A program made the translations under genes and the position numbers. Positions 1 to 9,152 of a stretch of DNA of 64,000 nucleotides are shown here, piece by piece (position 1 is the stretch's first letter; every line of letters starts with the position of its first letter). Source of the stretch: Ruania halotolerans. Lineage in GTDB: Bacteria > Actinomycetota > Actinomycetes > Actinomycetales > Beutenbergiaceae. The notes beneath the pieces were generated by a model that was given only the letters and a program-made list of their open reading frames with translations, did no database searches and was not told where the DNA came from. The stretch lies in assembly GCF_021049285.1 (NCBI RefSeq), contig NZ_CP088017.1:3111380-3175379 (forward strand), in the 5' to 3' direction.

Positions 1-347
1 CCGGTACCTGAGCGCAGGTCCTCGGTCAGCCCGGGCGGGATGATCAGTCCTACATCTGCCTCACCGGCGTCCACCGCGGCACGCGGGTCCTCGGAGTCGG
101 TGGCGCTCACCTGGAACGCGCTCAGTCCGGTCAAGCTCGAGACCACCACCCCGGCGAGTTCGTCGTCAGGGTCCACGGAGACGGCCATCGACACCGGTTC
201 CAGTTCAATGTCATCGGCGCCCGTAGGAATGACCAGGTTCAGCACCGACATCAACGCCAACGGCACTGCGAGGGAGAAGATCAACACCGACTTGTCCCGC
301 AGCCGCTGTTTCAGGTCCTTGACGACCATCGTCCATACTGCACGCAT
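1..347 (-). CDS. ABC-2 type transporter permease, N-terminal part (runs off the window)
   Basis: Only the first ~115 codons are present; the 3' end lies before the window. The product starts MRAVWTMVVKDLKQRLRDKS, followed by one hydrophobic segment (about residues 21-42) and then an extracytoplasmic-looking acidic stretch. That is the usual start of ABC-2 permeases, with a short cytosolic amphipathic stretch, TM1 and a large external loop. It lies 3 bp downstream of the stop of the same-strand ATPase gene, so the two form one exporter operon. The substrate (drug, lipid or polyketide) cannot be told. The ATG at 345-347 is the natural start because it directly follows the ATPase stop codon. Confidence 0.8.
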   Translation of the reverse strand, partial: MRAVWTMVVKDLKQRLRDKSVLIFSLAVPLALMSVLNLVIPTGADDIELEPVSMAVSVDPDDELAGVVVSSLTGLSAFQVSATDSEDPRAAVDAGEADVGLIIPPGLTEDLRSGT

Positions 348-350
348 CGA

Positions 351-1337
351 TCAGTCCCGCAACGCCTTGCCGGTGAGGTGCAAGAAGACCTGTTCCAGGT
401 CCGGCCGGGTGATCTCGACGTCCGCCAGCTCGAGATGGGCACTGGCCGCCGTCACGATGGCCGCGAGCGCCGACGGCGCGTCCGTGACGGTCACCAGCAG
501 ATCAGCGGTGCCGGCGTCGGCACGCTCCACACCGCGCACCTGTGCCACGGCGGCGGCCGCCGCGTTCAGATCGCCGGCCCCGGCCAGGCGCACCTGGTCG
601 GAGGAGCCGACGAGACGGATCAGCTCGGATCGGGTGCCGGCCGCCTGGATCCGCCCCGAGTCAATGATCGCGATCCGGTCACAGAGGCGCTCGGCCTCCT
701 CCATGTAGTGCGTCGTGTACAGCACCGCCATCCCCTCACCGGAGAGCGCCTCCACGGATTCGAGGATGGCGTTGCGCGACTGCGGATCAACTCCGACGGT
801 GGGTTCGTCGAGGATGAGCAGCGAGGGGCGGTGCAGCAGCCCGACGGCGATGTTCAGCCGCCGCTTCATCCCACCGGAGTATTCCTTCACCGGATCCTTG
901 GCCCTGTCGGCGAGGCCGACGACGTCCAGCACCTCATCCACGCGGCGCTTCAGGTCCGCTCCTCGCAGCCCCTGCAGAGTTCCGAAGTAGCGCAGGTTCT
1001 CCCGGCCCTTCAGATCCGCGTACAGAGCGAGGTCCTGTGGGACCAGTCCGATGTGGCGTTTCACTCCGACGGCGGCCGGACCGATCCGCTCGCCCGCCAC
1101 CTCGATCGTGCCACGATCTGGCGCAAGGAGCCCGGCAATCATCGTGATCGTGGTGGTCTTGCCGGCGCCGTTGGGTCCGAGCAGCCCGAAAGTCTCCCCG
1201 GCGCGGATGGTGAGGGAAACGCCGTCGACGGCTTTGAGGTCACCAAAAGTACGTTCGACGTCGGTGACGACGAGCACATCCTGGACCGCCGTCGTCGTTG
1301 TGGTCCCGGGCCGGTCGCCCACCTGGTGAGCCGCCAT
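351..1337 (-). CDS. ABC transporter ATP-binding protein (DrrA/ABC-2 exporter type)
   Basis: A 328-residue nucleotide-binding subunit that would power the permease encoded just downstream. Walker A GPNGAGKT lies at about residues 54-61, the Q-loop Gln near 101, the signature YSGGM at about 153-157, and Walker B with its catalytic Glu (LLILDEPT) at about 173-180. A C-terminal extension of ~80 residues after the H-loop region is typical of the DrrA-like daunorubicin/multidrug subfamily. The start chosen is the ATG in MAAHQVGD, which has AGGGGA about 7 nt upstream; a longer open frame upstream has no such site. It is probably part of an efflux operon with the following permease, and no regulator gene is visible beside it. 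Confidence 0.9.
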   Translation of the reverse strand: MAAHQVGDRPGTTTTTAVQDVLVVTDVERTFGDLKAVDGVSLTIRAGETFGLLGPNGAGKTTTITMIAGLLAPDRGTIEVAGERIGPAAVGVKRHIGLVPQDLALYADLKGRENLRYFGTLQGLRGADLKRRVDEVLDVVGLADRAKDPVKEYSGGMKRRLNIAVGLLHRPSLLILDEPTVGVDPQSRNAILESVEALSGEGMAVLYTTHYMEEAERLCDRIAIIDSGRIQAAGTRSELIRLVGSSDQVRLAGAGDLNAAAAAVAQVRGVERADAGTADLLVTVTDAPSALAAIVTAASAHLELADVEITRPDLEQVFLHLTGKALRD

Positions 1338-1419
1338 GAAGGTCCCCTTCTCGTTCGCTGGGATCATCCTGGCACAGTGCGTGCCCACCCCCGGAACCGG
1401 GCAACGGCGGGTGCACCGG

Positions 1420-2970
1420 TCAGCGCACGTATCTCGTAGCCGGCGGCGGCGCCCCCGCAAAGTCCCACCGGGTGCCCGTGGTGGCCATCGCGTCCCGGAT
1501 CACGGCCCGGCGGCGCACCGATTCCCGAGTCGCGGTGTCCAAGGCGATCGGGTCGAACTGGTCCAGCAAGAGCGCGTGCATGCGCTCCAGATCGGCCGCG
1601 CGCTCCGGATCTCCTGCCAGGTCGTGCCGTTCCCCCGGGTCGCCGGCCAGGTCGAAGAGCTGCCGGTCATGACCGTGCACGTACACATACTTCAGGGTGC
1701 CCGAGCGAACCATGTACCCGGAGGCGTGCACCTTCTCCACGTGATACTCCGAGTAGATTGCCTCCCGGTCCCACGGTTCGCCGTCCAGTAGGGGCACAAG
1801 GCTGGCTCCGTGCATGGGGGTGCGCTGGCCCTGTGGCACCTGTGCCAGGTCGAGGATCGTGGGCGCGAGGTCCACCAGAGTGACCGGCTCGGCGCACCGC
1901 CGTCCAGGGTTCTGCTCCCCCGGGCGGGTGATGAGCAAGGGCACCCGGACCGACCATTCGTAGAAGCACCGCTTCTGCACCATGCGACGCTCGCCCAGCA
2001 TGTCGCCGTGATCGGCAGTCACCATGATCACGGTGTCCGAGGCCTGTCCGGTCTCCTCGACGGCGTCCAGCATGGCACCGATCTTGCGGTCCACGTAGGA
2101 CACGAGCGCGTAATAGGCACGGCGTAGGGTGCGCAGCGCATCCGGATCGGCCAGGTCCACCCCGGTCGTGTCATGGGCCTCGTTGAGCCAGCGGTCCAGG
2201 GCATTGATCGGCAGGTCCGGTTCCGGCTCGGGGATGCCGACCTCGACGTCGGCGTACTCCTGCCACATCTGCTCGGTCACGTGGAACGGATCGTGCGGAT
2301 GATGCAGGGAGGCCACCAGGAGCCATGGTTCCTGGGTATCGCGGATTCCTGCCAGCGCCCGCTCGCGGATGAAGTCGACTGCATGGTGGGTGGTCTCCTC
2401 GTCATAGGTGAGGAACCGGGTCCAGGTGCGCACACCCACACCAGGTGGCACGTAGTCGTGGGCGTGGCCGCCGCGCGGGAACTGCCCGTTCTCGTCCACC
2501 TCGGGGAGCCAGTCGAATCCGGCGGGGAAGATGTCCGGATTGAGCCGCTCAGCGAATCCGTGCCGCTGATCCGGACCCACGAAGTGCATCTTCCCGGTCA
2601 GTGCCGTGCGGTAACCGGCCACGTCGAGGTAGTGGGCGAACGTGGGCCGGTCGGCAGGGAACAGGGCGGCATTGTCGTAGCAGCCGAACGAGGATGCGTG
2701 GTCACCGGTCATGAAGGCTGCTCGGGCCGGGGAGCACAGGGGGTAGGGCGTGTAGGCGGCGTCGAAGGTGACGCCGTGGGCGGCGAGCCTGTCCAGGTTC
2801 GGCGTGCGGACCACCGCGTCGCCATAGGGGCCGGTGAGGAAGGGGACGAGCTGGTCAGCCATGATCAGGAGGATGTTCGGCTGCTCGTTGGTGGCTGGCG
2901 CGGGAGTCACAGTTGCGGATGGCGCACCACTCGGAGGTGCGTGGCTGGACGGCACATTCTCGGGGACCAC
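1420..2970 (-). CDS. betC: choline-sulfatase
   Basis: A type I sulfatase of about 516 residues predicted to hydrolyse choline-O-sulfate to choline and sulfate. The formylglycine motif CSPAR (Cys about 79) is followed by AAFMTG, and the stretch GKMHFVGPDQ about 60 residues later is characteristic of BetC rather than aryl-sulfatases. The C terminus (RWDF ... TRYVR) also fits the BetC C-terminal domain. The GTG start at 2968-2970 is preferred because AGAAAGGGG lies just upstream; an in-frame extension of 49 codons is possible. About 30 residues rich in Pro, Ala and Ser precede the catalytic domain and do not look like a classical signal peptide. No betaine-synthesis (betA/betB) or choline-uptake gene is next to it here. 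Confidence 0.88.
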   Translation of the reverse strand: MVPENVPSSHAPPSGAPSATVTPAPATNEQPNILLIMADQLVPFLTGPYGDAVVRTPNLDRLAAHGVTFDAAYTPYPLCSPARAAFMTGDHASSFGCYDNAALFPADRPTFAHYLDVAGYRTALTGKMHFVGPDQRHGFAERLNPDIFPAGFDWLPEVDENGQFPRGGHAHDYVPPGVGVRTWTRFLTYDEETTHHAVDFIRERALAGIRDTQEPWLLVASLHHPHDPFHVTEQMWQEYADVEVGIPEPEPDLPINALDRWLNEAHDTTGVDLADPDALRTLRRAYYALVSYVDRKIGAMLDAVEETGQASDTVIMVTADHGDMLGERRMVQKRCFYEWSVRVPLLITRPGEQNPGRRCAEPVTLVDLAPTILDLAQVPQGQRTPMHGASLVPLLDGEPWDREAIYSEYHVEKVHASGYMVRSGTLKYVYVHGHDRQLFDLAGDPGERHDLAGDPERAADLERMHALLLDQFDPIALDTATRESVRRRAVIRDAMATTGTRWDFAGAPPPATRYVR

Positions 2971-3214
2971 CGCGCCCCTTTCTGGTGTGGATGCTGATAC
3001 GAGAACGATGCGCACGACGTGTGAGATCGTTCCCATACTATGGCGCACATCTCGTGCTCCAGGCAAGGCTGCTCGTGACCCGCTCAGCCGACCCATGCCG
3101 TGATATCGCACCTCCACCTGACGGTTGGCCGCGCCCTCGCGGGGGTCTAGGCAGCCCCATCGATGTGCGATTGCGGTGCGGGTGTGTGCCTCGGTGACCG
3201 GATACGCTCACATC

Positions 3215-3898
3215 GTGCCCCACCCCGCACTGATCGACCTGCACGCTGCGCTCGCCCGAGTGCATGCAGGCGAATACGCTCCGCTCGGCGGCCCGCACGC
3301 CTACGACGCCGACCGGGCAGCAGCCTCCAGAGATGCTGCCGTGTTGGCGCTCTTCACCCCCACCCTCGGCGACCAGCACAGTCCGGGTGTCGACGTCTTC
3401 CTCGTCCAACGCTCCCCTGCGCTTCGCCACCACCCCGGGCAGATCGCGCTGCCGGGTGGCCGCCTCGAGCCCAGCGACACCGGACCCGAAGCGGCTGCGG
3501 TACGCGAGACGGAGGAAGAGACCGGGATCCCGGCCACGCAGATCACCGTGCTGGGAGCACTCCCTCGTGTCCTTGTGCCGGTGAGCGGGTTCGCCGTCAC
3601 GCCGGTCCTCGGCTGGGCCGACCACGTCGCACCCACCGTGGGCCTCGACGACGGCGAGATCCTGCACACGGTGCGCCTGCCGGTGGCACAACTCCTCGAT
3701 CCGGCCGCCCGAGGCACTGTCTCGCTCGCCGGGCACGGCTCGTGCGGGTTCCGGATTGAGACTGGGTGGGTCTGGGGCTTCACCGGCAACCTGCTCGATC
3801 ACCTGTTCACCGAGCTCGGCTGGACCCGCCCCTGGGATCACACCAGAGAACACGCCATGAGCTGGGATGAGGCGCGCGGCGCTCAACTCCTCGACTGA
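3215..3898 (+). CDS. Nudix hydrolase, CoA pyrophosphatase (NudL-like)
   Basis: A 227-residue Nudix protein. The segment RHHPGQIALPGG (about residues 71-82) matches the UPF0035 signature of CoA pyrophosphatases. It runs into the Nudix box, in which RETEEETGI (about 97-105) supplies the metal-binding glutamates. Family members split CoA or its derivatives into 3',5'-ADP and phosphopantetheine. The GTG start was chosen because it begins at the conserved N terminus; no clear Shine-Dalgarno sequence precedes it, so a leaderless or alternative start is possible. The gene is convergent with putA and separated from it by an inverted-repeat region. Confidence 0.85.
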   Translation: MPHPALIDLHAALARVHAGEYAPLGGPHAYDADRAAASRDAAVLALFTPTLGDQHSPGVDVFLVQRSPALRHHPGQIALPGGRLEPSDTGPEAAAVRETEEETGIPATQITVLGALPRVLVPVSGFAVTPVLGWADHVAPTVGLDDGEILHTVRLPVAQLLDPAARGTVSLAGHGSCGFRIETGWVWGFTGNLLDHLFTELGWTRPWDHTREHAMSWDEARGAQLLD

Positions 3899-3900
3899 GA

Positions 3901-3974
3901 CCGCACTCGTTCAGCAGCGAGTGCGGCCAATCTCGGCGATATCTCGCCAAATGAGCGACGTTGGCCGCACTCGC
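3901..3974. terminator. convergent-gene hairpin region with two mutually exclusive stems
   Basis: Between the convergent Nudix and putA genes, a 14-bp perfect inverted repeat GCGAGTGCGGCCAA (3917-3930) pairs with 3961-3974, which ends 1 bp before the putA stop codon. The core sequence occurs a third time: CCGCACTCG at 3901-3909 can pair with 3918-3926 as a 9-bp stem, so two alternative hairpins compete. A small stem (GGCGA/TCGCC) sits inside the large loop. There is no U-tract, as is common for actinobacterial terminators. It probably terminates both transcripts. Confidence 0.6.
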
Positions 3975-3975
3975 G

Positions 3976-6900
3976 TCAGCGGCCGTCCACGCCGACGGCT
4001 GTGCCCGTGGGCGATTCCTCTCGGGCGGGCATGTGACCGAAGCGGTGCATGGTGCGGCTGATCGCCTGTTCGCGCAGCACCGTCAGCATCTCGCGACGCC
4101 CCGAGGCCAGCACCTCACCCATCAGCGGCGTCACGTCGGCCCGTTCGTCACCGGCCGCGTCCCACAGACCGGGGACCACACCGATCACGCGGACCCGACC
4201 TGTCACGCTGCCGCGGGCCACCCGCGCACAGAAGTCCTCATCAGATTCGGCGAACCAGTCCAGCACGGCCTGGTCCGGGCCGAGTGCGGCGGATACCTGC
4301 TGCGCCACCGCGGGGTGCAGGGAGACCTCCACCGGCACACCCGCGCAACTGGCAGCGAGCACCATCCGTCCCACCTCCACTGGCATCGCCTGGGCACCCG
4401 CTCGGACGGTCACCAGTGGCACCGGGCGATACCGGAACACGTTCGCCTCGCTGCGTAGCCCGGTCGGGTCACTCTCGCGGCGGTAGATCTGATCACGGGC
4501 CCACGCATCGCTGGCGGCCGCCACCCGCAACCACTCCTGCTCTGCCGGGTCGTCGGTGAGACGCAGGAAAGTCTCGAGGAGCCGTTGCGCGCGCGCACCC
4601 ACGATTCCCTGACCCATCGGACGGCGTACGGTCGCCCAGGTCCCCAACTGGGCCACATAGTTGGGTCCCCCTGCCTTGGCACCTGGACCCACCGAGGATC
4701 GCTTCCAGCCGCCGAAGGACTGCCGCTGGACAATAGCGCCGGTGGTGTGCCGGTTCACGTATGCGTTGCCCACTTCCACGTGCGCAATCCAGTGCCGGAT
4801 CTCCGATTCATCGAGGCTGTGCAGACCACCGGTCAGTCCATAGGCAGTGGCGTTCTGCCACTCGATGGCCTCCTGAAGCGTCTCCGCCGTCATGATCCCC
4901 AGCACCGGGCCGAAATACTCAGTGAGGTGGAACGCCGAACCCGGCCACACCCCCTCCTTCACTCCCGGCGACCACAGCCGCCCCTCGCCGTCCATCTGGC
5001 GCGGCTGCACCATCCAGGTCTCCCCCGGTTCGAGGGTGGTCAATGCTCGCCGCAGCTTTCCCTGCGGAGGTTCGATCACCGGGCCCATCGTGGTGCCCAG
5101 ATCGTGCGGCCACCCGACCCGTAGCGAGGAGACGGCGTCGACGAGCTGACGCCGGAAACGTTCAGATGTGGCCACTGAGCCCACGAGAATGAGCAGGGAC
5201 GCTGCCGAGCACTTCTGCCCCGCGTGTCCGAATGCGCTGCGCAACACGTCGGCGACGGCGAGGTCGAAGTCTGCGCTCGGCGTGACGACCAGCGCGTTCT
5301 TGCCACTCGTCTCGGCGAGCACACCGGGGCCCAGGGGGCGGTCGGCGCGCCACGACGTGAACAGTCGTGAGGTCTCATACGCGCCGGTGAGGATCACCCG
5401 GTCCACGTCTGTGTGGGAGACGAGATGGCGCCCCACGTCCTCTTCGTCGGTACGAACGATCGACAGCAGGTCCTGCGGCACGTCATGAGCAGCGAAGGCG
5501 GCATGAATGGCATCGACCACCACTTCTGAGCAACCCGGGACCGGCGGCGCGGGCTTGGCGATCACGGCAGATCCGGCGGCGAGCGAGGCGAGCATGCCAC
5601 CGGCGGGGATCGCGATCGGGAAATTCCACGGCGGTGTCACGAGCACCACCCCATCGGGGCTGAAGACGAGCCCCTCGGCCTCTTCGATCTGTTCAATCTG
5701 CTCGGCCATGTCGGCGTAGTAGCGGGCGAAGTCGATCGCCTCCGAGACCTCCGGATCCGATTCCGCTACGGTCTTACCGCCCTCGTGGGCGGCGACCGTC
5801 ACCAACTCCCCGCGGCGGGCCTCGAGTTCATCCGAGACGGTGCGTAGCACGGCCGCACGCTCGGCCGCGGGGCGCGCGGCCCATCCGGCCTGGGCGTTGC
5901 GCGCCCGATCCACGGCTTCGTCGACGGCCTCGGTTGAGGTCAGCACCGGGGAGGTGAGCTCGCGCATCGGGGCGGCGACCCACTCCTGGGCACTCTGGCG
6001 CACCTCGGGCAACGAGGGATCAGAATCGACAGAGTTCACGAAGACCGGTCCGGTCGGCGCGCGCTCAGCCGTACGCCGTCGTTCGGTACTGACTTGCCCC
6101 ACGGCGGCAACGGACGCGCGGAATCGTTCTTCCTGATCGGCCATCGGTGCCGGCGCGCCCGTCTCATCGCCGGCATGCGGGGCAAAGATCGCGTGCACGA
6201 AGTTCTCTGGTGCCGCGTTCTCCTCCAAGCGGCGCACCAGGTAGGACACGGCCACATCGAAGTCCTGGGCAGCCACCACCGGGGTGTAAAGGATCAGAGG
6301 GCTGTGGGTGCCGACCTCGGCGGCCACGGCTCGCGCCTGGGCGGGCGCCATCCCTTGCAGCATCTCCACGTCGAAGGCATGAGCCACGTCTCGCCCGACG
6401 GCGAGATGGTGCGCCAAGGCCAGATCGAACAGGTTGTGCGAGGCTACCCCCACCCGAACCGCGTCGGCCACCTCCGGGCGCAAGATCTCATCAAGCATGC
6501 GCACGTAGTTCGCATCCACCTCCTCCTTGCTGCCGTAGGGAGCCACCGACCAGCCATGCGCCTCGGCCTCCACGTGCTCCATCGCCAGATTGGCGCCCTT
6601 GACCAGGCGGATCTTGATCGGTGCACCACCAGCGGCGCGCCGCGCCTGGGCGAACCGGATGAGTCGTTGCAGGGCGTCGTAGGAGTCGGGCAGGTAGGCC
6701 TGCAGCACCACGCCCATCTGCAGGGAACGGAACTCCGCTTCGTCACAGATGGCCTCGAAGACGGCCACCGTGAGATCGAGGTCCCGGTACTCCTCCATAT
6801 CGAGGTTCACGAACGCTGCCGGAGTCTTCGCCGCGGCTGTCCGGTAAAGCGGGCGGAGCCGACCGAGTACCCGAGCCACAGTTCCCTCGGTGTCCCACGG

Positions 6901-7470
6901 ACTGATCTGCGAAACCAGTGCGGACACCTTGATGGAGACGTAATCCACATCGCTGCGTTCGAGGAGCTGCCGGGTGCGCGCCGTACGGGCGGCGGCCTCC
7001 TGTTCCCCGAGCACCGCCTCGCCGAGCAGGTTGACGTTCAACCGGCGCCCGTCCGCCCGGGCGTTCGCCAGATGCTGAGCCAGGCCGGGATCCGAGGCGT
7101 CTACCACCAGGTGACCCACCAGCTGGCGCAGTCGGGCGCGGGCGAGCGGCACCACCACAGAAGGCGCAAGCCTGGCCACGGCCGCACCGACGCCGAGCAT
7201 CGCGCGGTCCACCGGGGAGAGGAAACTGCCCGCAGCCGAAGTGGAGAGCCGGCCGAGTTCACGCGCGGCCACCGCCAGATCCTCCGGCCGGGCCACCCGA
7301 TCCACGAACCGCACCGCCAGATCGAGGCCCTCAGGATCCGAGACCAGAGCCGCCAATCGGCGCGAGGTCCTACTCTCGCTCGAGGTCGTGCCATGGGAGG
7401 TGGCCGCGGCCCACCGGTGGGCGAGCTGGACGGCCGGTTCGACGGCGGAGCTGAGGATCGTCTCGGTCAT
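3976..7470 (-). CDS. putA: bifunctional proline dehydrogenase / L-glutamate gamma-semialdehyde dehydrogenase
   Basis: A 1164-residue PutA that oxidises proline to glutamate in two steps, FAD-dependent and then NAD-dependent. The proline dehydrogenase barrel spans about residues 90-440 (conserved stretches YVSIKVSALVSQI and IRLVKGANLAMEH). The aldehyde dehydrogenase domain spans about 480-960: PPWNFPIAIPAGG is the cofactor region, with the catalytic Glu near 720 in LAETSGKN and the nucleophile Cys near 754 in GHAGQKCSA. About 200 further residues form the C-terminal region seen in long actinobacterial PutA. No N-terminal ribbon-helix-helix DNA-binding domain is present, so it is not an autoregulator. 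The ATG in MTETILSS has a short purine stretch (AGAGAG) in front and is preferred over an upstream in-frame ATG nine codons earlier. Confidence 0.93.
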   Translation of the reverse strand: MTETILSSAVEPAVQLAHRWAAATSHGTTSSESRTSRRLAALVSDPEGLDLAVRFVDRVARPEDLAVAARELGRLSTSAAGSFLSPVDRAMLGVGAAVARLAPSVVVPLARARLRQLVGHLVVDASDPGLAQHLANARADGRRLNVNLLGEAVLGEQEAAARTARTRQLLERSDVDYVSIKVSALVSQISPWDTEGTVARVLGRLRPLYRTAAAKTPAAFVNLDMEEYRDLDLTVAVFEAICDEAEFRSLQMGVVLQAYLPDSYDALQRLIRFAQARRAAGGAPIKIRLVKGANLAMEHVEAEAHGWSVAPYGSKEEVDANYVRMLDEILRPEVADAVRVGVASHNLFDLALAHHLAVGRDVAHAFDVEMLQGMAPAQARAVAAEVGTHSPLILYTPVVAAQDFDVAVSYLVRRLEENAAPENFVHAIFAPHAGDETGAPAPMADQEERFRASVAAVGQVSTERRRTAERAPTGPVFVNSVDSDPSLPEVRQSAQEWVAAPMRELTSPVLTSTEAVDEAVDRARNAQAGWAARPAAERAAVLRTVSDELEARRGELVTVAAHEGGKTVAESDPEVSEAIDFARYYADMAEQIEQIEEAEGLVFSPDGVVLVTPPWNFPIAIPAGGMLASLAAGSAVIAKPAPPVPGCSEVVVDAIHAAFAAHDVPQDLLSIVRTDEEDVGRHLVSHTDVDRVILTGAYETSRLFTSWRADRPLGPGVLAETSGKNALVVTPSADFDLAVADVLRSAFGHAGQKCSAASLLILVGSVATSERFRRQLVDAVSSLRVGWPHDLGTTMGPVIEPPQGKLRRALTTLEPGETWMVQPRQMDGEGRLWSPGVKEGVWPGSAFHLTEYFGPVLGIMTAETLQEAIEWQNATAYGLTGGLHSLDESEIRHWIAHVEVGNAYVNRHTTGAIVQRQSFGGWKRSSVGPGAKAGGPNYVAQLGTWATVRRPMGQGIVGARAQRLLETFLRLTDDPAEQEWLRVAAASDAWARDQIYRRESDPTGLRSEANVFRYRPVPLVTVRAGAQAMPVEVGRMVLAASCAGVPVEVSLHPAVAQQVSAALGPDQAVLDWFAESDEDFCARVARGSVTGRVRVIGVVPGLWDAAGDERADVTPLMGEVLASGRREMLTVLREQAISRTMHRFGHMPAREESPTGTAVGVDGR

Positions 7471-7588
7471 CTCTCTATCTTGCGCTGCAGACCGCACTGC
7501 CGTCTTGTCGGATCTGCCCGGATCTGGCCGCGCACTCCTCCCCGAGCACCGTCACCACGCTGAGGACGGTCTCGGTACTGTTCGGCCC

Positions 7589-8710
7589 ATGAGTGTCGAG
7601 TCCGAGATCCGTGCGTGCGAACGCACCTTCCGCCGATTCGGCCTGCCCCTGTTAGTGGAGGATCACTCAGCACGACGTGATGTATTCGGACGTGCGGCCC
7701 CCTTCTTGCTGGTGGTGCTACTGCTGCAACTGGCCGGTGCCGTGCGGTTGGACTGGCCGGCGTGGGCGAACGTGCTCGCGGTGATCGGTGCCGTGATGAT
7801 CATCTTCGCCGCCTATGTGGGACTCAACCTGCTCCGAAGGCGCCGGTGGAGCACCCTGCCGCAAGACGTGGGCCTTCCCGAATTGACGTTCTTCGTCCTC
7901 GCCCCGGCCGCAGCCCCGGCGATTATCGGCGCTCAATGGGGCACTGCCCTAAGTGTGGCGATCGGGAACCTGGTGATCCTCGCGGTGATTCGCGCGGTGG
8001 TCGGCTATGGGCTCGCGGCCACGCTGTGGTGGGGCATGGGCCGGTTGCGGCGCGACCTGGGTTCGTCGCTGGTGCGGCTGATCCGCTTCCTGCCGCTGCT
8101 GCTGATCTTCTCCATCGCGCTGTTCTACAACGCCGAGGTGTGGCAGGTCTTCGATCACACCCCGGGCATCTCGGACCTCATCCTCGCCGGGTTCTTCGCG
8201 GCGCTGATCGCGGTGATCCTGCGGATCCGACTGCGCAGCGAGTCCGAGGAGGTGCTGGACCGGGCAGCCGCCGCGCACCCGGAGGTCGCCGGCCTGCCAC
8301 CACTGACGCGGCCACAGCGGATGAACATCTCCGCCATGGTGGGCACGAACCAGCTCCTGCAGGTGATCGTGATCAGCGCGGGTGTGGGCGCGTTCTTCTT
8401 CGCGCTCGGCACGCTCACGATCACCGAGGGGGTGCTGCAGGAGTGGGGCATCGACGGCGGTTCCTGGCAGCGCCGGTTCACGCTCTCCGGCGCCGAGCTG
8501 CTGATCAGCCAGACCCTGCTACGCGTCTCAGTGGCACTGGCCACCTTCACCGGTTTGTACTACGCGATCTCAGTGCTTACCGATGCGCTCTACCGCGCCG
8601 ATTTCGTGGACGACATGGCCGAGCAGATGGCCGAAGTGTTCGCGCATCGGGTCCGGTACCTGAGGCTGATCGGCGCGGAGCGGGCGGAGGGCCCCGATCC
8701 GGTGCGATGA
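7589..8710 (+). CDS. polytopic membrane protein of unknown function
   Basis: A 373-residue integral membrane protein with about seven hydrophobic segments. The first (FLLVVLLLQLAGAV) begins near residue 37 and the others spread to near residue 335. Between the third and later helices are basic cytosolic stretches (LRRRRW, RLRRDLGSS) and an acidic-basic linker (RIRLRSESEEVL). No catalytic or transporter motif is recognised. The ATG at 7589 begins a plausible N terminus (MSVESEIRACERTF). It precedes an osmC gene by 7 bp and is divergent from putA. Function is unknown; a bacterial membrane-protein role in stress or envelope biology is only a guess from the neighbour. Confidence 0.75.
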   Translation: MSVESEIRACERTFRRFGLPLLVEDHSARRDVFGRAAPFLLVVLLLQLAGAVRLDWPAWANVLAVIGAVMIIFAAYVGLNLLRRRRWSTLPQDVGLPELTFFVLAPAAAPAIIGAQWGTALSVAIGNLVILAVIRAVVGYGLAATLWWGMGRLRRDLGSSLVRLIRFLPLLLIFSIALFYNAEVWQVFDHTPGISDLILAGFFAALIAVILRIRLRSESEEVLDRAAAAHPEVAGLPPLTRPQRMNISAMVGTNQLLQVIVISAGVGAFFFALGTLTITEGVLQEWGIDGGSWQRRFTLSGAELLISQTLLRVSVALATFTGLYYAISVLTDALYRADFVDDMAEQMAEVFAHRVRYLRLIGAERAEGPDPVR

Positions 8711-8717
8711 TCGAGGG

Positions 8718-9146
8718 ATGGAACTCCCTAGCTCAGGACTTCGAATCGAGCGCACCGGAACGCGCCAGTACCTCGCCAAGAACGACCGCGGCGGCGAAGT
8801 GGCGATCGGGCCGCGCGAGATCGAAGGCGTGTTCAACCCGGGTGAACTGATGGCCCTGGCTCTCGCCGCGTGCACGATGATGAGCGCCGACCTGCCCATC
8901 GGGCGGCGGCTCGGAGAGGACTTCACCGGTGGTGCGCTCGTGCGCACAGAGAAAGATGAACAGCAGAACCGGTACATCGCTGCTGAGGTGGACGTCCTGC
9001 TCGACACCGAAGCTCTGACCGAGAAGGAGACCGAAGCCCTCGTCCGAGTGATCTCGCGTGCCGCCGAGCAGGCATGCACAGTCGGTCGAACCCTCGAAGC
9101 GGGCCTGCCACACCAGGTGCGCCTCGCCTCCCCAGAGAAGGAGTGA
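8718..9146 (+). CDS. OsmC family protein (peroxiredoxin-like)
   Basis: A 142-residue OsmC/Ohr-fold protein. Two cysteines lie in the expected places: one in the helix ALAACTMMSAD (about Cys 52) and one in EQACTVGRTLE (about Cys 121), with the family Glu-rich stretch between. Ohr/OsmC enzymes reduce organic hydroperoxides with this Cys pair, but paralogues of this shape are not all peroxidases. It starts 7 bp after the membrane-protein stop and is followed 6 bp later by the next gene, so co-transcription is likely. Confidence 0.78.
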   Translation: MELPSSGLRIERTGTRQYLAKNDRGGEVAIGPREIEGVFNPGELMALALAACTMMSADLPIGRRLGEDFTGGALVRTEKDEQQNRYIAAEVDVLLDTEALTEKETEALVRVISRAAEQACTVGRTLEAGLPHQVRLASPEKE

Positions 9147-9152
9147 CGGCGA

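Noticed and set aside
6094-7563. A 489-codon open frame antisense to putA
   Set aside because: It is antisense to a well-supported gene with conserved motifs throughout, has no domain and lacks a ribosome-binding site; long antisense frames are expected at this GC content.
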